The position numbers and the translations under genes were made by a program. The notes beneath the pieces were generated by a model. That model searched no databases and was not told where the DNA came from. It saw only the letters and a program-made list of their open reading frames with translations. DNA of 8,810 bases from an uncultured Eubacteriales bacterium (GTDB lineage: Bacteria > Bacillota_A > Clostridia > Christensenellales > Aristaeellaceae), in assembly GCA_944333375.1 (NCBI GenBank), contig CALVKX010000074.1, forward strand, positions 1 through 8,810, in the 5' to 3' direction. Positions 7,073 to 8,810 of the stretch are shown one piece after another. Positions within the stretch are counted from its first letter, which is position 1; every line of letters begins with the position of its first letter.

Positions 7073-7103
7073 CTCCCATCAGCGCGGCCCCGCGGGCGAG
7101 AGC

Positions 7104-8369
7104 TCAGATCTTCTCGCGGCGGATCTCCGCGCCCAGCGCGCGCAGCTTCTCCTCGATACGCTCGTAGCCGCGGTCGATGTAGGACGTCTCGTAGATCTCC
7201 GTCACGCCCTTGGCCATCAGCCCCGCCACCACCAGCGCCGCGCCTGCGCGCAGGTCCGTCACGGTCACGGGCGCGCCGTAGAGCTCGCGCACGCCCTCGA
7301 TGAGCACCGTGCGGTCCACCAGCTTGATCCTCGCGCCCATGCGGCGAAGCTCGTCCAGGTGCTTGAAGCGCTGCTCAAAGATCGTCTCACAGACCGTGGA
7401 GGTGCCGTTGGCCATGCACAGAAGCGCGGTCATGGGCTGCTGCAGGTCCGTGGGGAAGCCCGGGTACACCTGGGTCTTTACATTCACCGCGCGCTGCTCG
7501 CCCTGCGGCCGCACACGGATGGAGTCGTCGTTCTCCGTCACGCGCACGCCCATCTCCAGGAGCTTGGCCGTCAGCGCCTCCATGTGCGTGGGGATGCAGC
7601 CGTGGATGGTCACGTCCCCGCGCGTGGCGGCGGCGGCGATCATCAGCGTGCCCGTCTCGATCTGGTCGGGGATGACGGTATAGGTGCATCTGTGCAGATG
7701 CTGCATGCCGCGGATGCGGATGACATCGGTGCCCGCGCCCTTGACGCGCGCGCCCATGCTGTTGAGGAAGTTGGCCAGATCCACGATGTGCGGCTCCTTG
7801 GCCGCGTTGTAAATGACAGTCGTGCCCTCGGCCTTGGCGGCGGCCAGCATGACGTTGATGGTCCCGCCGACCGTGACCATGTCAAAGAAGATGTCGCCGC
7901 CCAAAAGCCGATCCGTCCTGGCGTAGATCATGCCGCCCCGGTCCTCGATCGTCGCGCCCAGCGCCGCAAAGCCCTTGAGGTGCTGGTCGATGGGCCGGCT
8001 GCCGATGTCGCAGCCGCCGGGATAGGCCACCTCCGCCCGGCCGCCCCGCCCCAGCAGCGCCCCCAGGAGATAATAGCTGGCGCGCAGCCGCTTGGTCAGC
8101 GCAAACGGCACACGGAAGCCGTCGGCGCCCCGCGGGTCCACCGTAAGGTATTTCCCCGGCACATACTCCGTGCACGCGCCCAGCCTCTCCAGAATCTCGA
8201 TGAGCGCATGCACGTCGTCGATATCCGGCAGGTTTTCAATGGTGCACGGCTCGTCGCACAACAGCACGGCGGGAATCACCGCCACCGCGGTATTCTTGCC
8301 GCCGCTGACGGTGATCTCACCCATCAGGGGATGACCGCCTGTGATAAGCATTTTATCCCTGCTGCTCAT
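7104..8369 (-). CDS. murA: UDP-N-acetylglucosamine 1-carboxyvinyltransferase (MurA)
   Basis: MurA transfers enolpyruvate from phosphoenolpyruvate to UDP-GlcNAc, the first committed step of peptidoglycan synthesis, in the cytoplasm. The 421-residue length is normal. SGGKNTAVAVIPA has the conserved Lys (K25). The active-site loop YPGGCDIGSRPIDQH carries Cys120, the residue alkylated by fosfomycin, so the enzyme should be drug sensitive in principle. PGFPTDLQQP holds the catalytic Asp308, TDLRAGAALV holds Arg373, and IDRGYERIEEKLRALGA closes the fold. The ATG at 8369 has no adjacent ribosome site; GAGGTG lies 24 bases upstream across a hairpin. An ATG at 8351 has AGGGA before it but would give a short N-terminus. 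It is the first gene of the minus-strand block, ahead of the DnaJ-like gene. Paralogue identity (MurAA or MurAB) is not resolved. Confidence 0.97.
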   Translation of the reverse strand: MSSRDKMLITGGHPLMGEITVSGGKNTAVAVIPAVLLCDEPCTIENLPDIDDVHALIEILERLGACTEYVPGKYLTVDPRGADGFRVPFALTKRLRASYYLLGALLGRGGRAEVAYPGGCDIGSRPIDQHLKGFAALGATIEDRGGMIYARTDRLLGGDIFFDMVTVGGTINVMLAAAKAEGTTVIYNAAKEPHIVDLANFLNSMGARVKGAGTDVIRIRGMQHLHRCTYTVIPDQIETGTLMIAAAATRGDVTIHGCIPTHMEALTAKLLEMGVRVTENDDSIRVRPQGEQRAVNVKTQVYPGFPTDLQQPMTALLCMANGTSTVCETIFEQRFKHLDELRRMGARIKLVDRTVLIEGVRELYGAPVTVTDLRAGAALVVAGLMAKGVTEIYETSYIDRGYERIEEKLRALGAEIRREKI

Positions 8370-8392
8370 AGCTACGGCCCAAGGCCGCTGCT
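8370..8392 (-). promoter_or_regulatory. Hairpin immediately before the murA start codon
   Basis: On the minus strand AGC-A-GCGGCC, loop TTG, GGCCGT-A-GCT can form a stem of 9 pairs with one A-A mismatch (one pair is G-T). It ends at the base before the ATG, and the only Shine-Dalgarno-like sequence (GAGGTG, 8393-8398) ends just before it. It could control or enable ribosome loading. Confidence 0.5.
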
Positions 8393-8439
8393 CACCTCAT
8401 TTCGCCCAAAGGCAGACATGATGCAAAGGACCATTTTTC

Positions 8440-8468
8440 ATTATACATGTTTTTCCCACACTTTGCAA
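8440..8468 (-). promoter_or_regulatory. Sigma-A promoter for murA
   Basis: On the minus strand TTGCAA (8463-8468), a 17-bp spacer and a perfect TATAAT (8440-8445). Transcription should start near 8433, leaving a leader of about 64 bases that includes the hairpin next to the murA ATG. Confidence 0.8.
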
Positions 8469-8494
8469 CAAAGGCCCGCCGCCGTCTGTCGAGG

Positions 8495-8510
8495 GACGCT
8501 CAAAAGCGTC
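8495..8510. repeat. Perfect inverted repeat between divergent promoters
   Basis: GACGCT and AGCGTC form a 6-bp perfect dyad around CAAA. It lies upstream of both predicted transcription starts (about 8433 leftward and 8596 rightward), so it is not part of either leader RNA. A regulator binding site is possible. On the plus strand it is followed by ACTTTT, so a weak terminator is the alternative. Confidence 0.4.
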
Positions 8511-8560
8511 ACTTTTCCGAACGCACAAAAAAGTATATAAAAAAATGTTCGCCTTTTTTC

Positions 8561-8589
8561 TTTACAAAATGTCAAAGCTGGTGTATGAT
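8561..8589 (+). promoter_or_regulatory. Sigma-A promoter for the BMP-family binding protein gene
   Basis: TTTACA (8561-8566), a 17-bp spacer and TATGAT (8584-8589), each one mismatch from consensus. Start is expected near 8596 with a leader of about 42 bases, too short for a purine riboswitch. A TGTCAAA that resembles a relaxed 0A box lies in the spacer (8570-8576), but such matches are common in AT-rich DNA. Confidence 0.75.
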
Positions 8590-8637
8590 GAACAGGTCCC
8601 TTTGGTTTTTATGTCGATAACAGGAGGATGGAACGCA

Positions 8638-8810
8638 ATGAAGAAGCTCGTAAGCCTGCTGCTGGCGCTGTGCCTGGTCCTTGGTGTAAGCGCCGCGAGC
8701 GCCGCGGTTTCCGCGGATGAGATCAAGGTCGGTTACATCTGCATCGGTGACGAAAACGAAGGCTATTCCGCCAACCACATCAACGGCCTCAAGGCCGCCC
8801 AGGAAGCCCT
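8638..8810 (+). CDS. BMP/PnrA-family ABC solute-binding protein, N-terminal part
   Basis: Only the first 57 residues and part of the next codon are in the window. A Sec signal peptide (MKKLVSLLLALCLVLGVSAA, cleavage likely around ASA near residue 22-26) is followed by EIKVGYICIGDENEGYSANH and INGLKAAQEA. The strand followed by G-DENEGY and H--G matches the start of the basic membrane protein (BMP/Med/PnrA) family, which binds nucleosides or related ligands outside the membrane. The only Cys in the signal (residue 12) is too early for a normal lipobox, so a lipoprotein is not supported. AGGAGG (8622-8627) lies 10 bases before the ATG. The ATPase and permeases would be expected beyond the window. 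Ligand is unknown. Confidence 0.82.
   Translation, partial: MKKLVSLLLALCLVLGVSAASAAVSADEIKVGYICIGDENEGYSANHINGLKAAQEA

Noticed and set aside
7026..8540. Long plus-strand open frame (504 residues) opposite murA
   Set aside because: It covers murA in antisense, its translation is His/Arg/Ala-rich low-complexity sequence without domain signals, and it runs through the murA promoter. GC-rich codon bias explains it.
8524..8560. A-run and T-run (inverted repeat) as a terminator
   Set aside because: A/T arms about 20 bases apart give a weak stem with no GC core; more likely AT-rich promoter DNA.
8596..8637. Riboswitch before the BMP-family gene
   Set aside because: The leader is only about 42 bases and shows no purine-riboswitch core or terminator.
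1..8810. CRISPR array, tRNA, rRNA, insertion sequence or phage genes
   Set aside because: No regularly spaced repeats, no tRNA-like cloverleaf, no transposase and no terminal inverted repeats were seen on reading both strands.

Overview
This window looks like chromosomal DNA of a GC-rich, endospore-forming member of the Bacillota, most likely class Clostridia. It carries a clear spoIIGA-sigE pair (activating protease and pro-sigma-E), Gram-positive style Shine-Dalgarno sites, sigma-A promoters and intrinsic terminators. The lineage below class is a guess; an uncultured gut clade such as Christensenellales would fit the ABC transporters and the signal peptide style, but the sequence does not prove it.

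Layout. (1) 1-2668, plus strand: the end of a carbohydrate ABC importer operon, with the C-terminal part of a family 1 solute-binding protein and two MalF/MalG-type permeases. Strong tandem hairpins lie between the binding-protein gene and the permeases, and a terminator closes the operon. No ATPase gene is seen, so a shared ATPase elsewhere is likely. (2) 2681-3685, minus strand: an AT-rich gene for a secreted protein with two SH3-like domains, directly downstream of murG. (3) 3709-8369, minus strand: a cell-wall and sporulation block. In transcription order it is murA, a DnaJ-domain/TPR protein, a terminator, then spoIIGA, sigE and murG. (4) 8370-8637: a divergent promoter region driving murA leftward and, rightward, a BMP/PnrA-family solute-binding lipoprotein-like gene cut by the window end.

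How the parts work together. MurA makes the first committed peptidoglycan precursor and MurG makes lipid II. Between them, SpoIIGA and pro-sigma-E form the mother-cell switch of early sporulation. In Bacillus and many clostridia spoIIGA-sigE lies beside the division and cell wall (dcw) cluster. Here the block looks like a condensed version, with ftsA, ftsZ, divIB and sigG absent from the window. The most informative regulatory element is the spoIIGA promoter, where a perfect Spo0A box sits in the -35 position 21 bp from a good -10. This resembles the unusual long-spacer, Spo0A-activated spoIIG promoter of B. subtilis.

Nothing here looks like a wholly new system. The items most worth a second look are the AT-rich SH3 gene behind murG, the spoIIGA promoter, the murA leader hairpin and the start codon of the DnaJ-like gene. 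Long open frames opposite murA, the permeases, sigE and spoIIGA are judged to be GC-rich antisense shadows.
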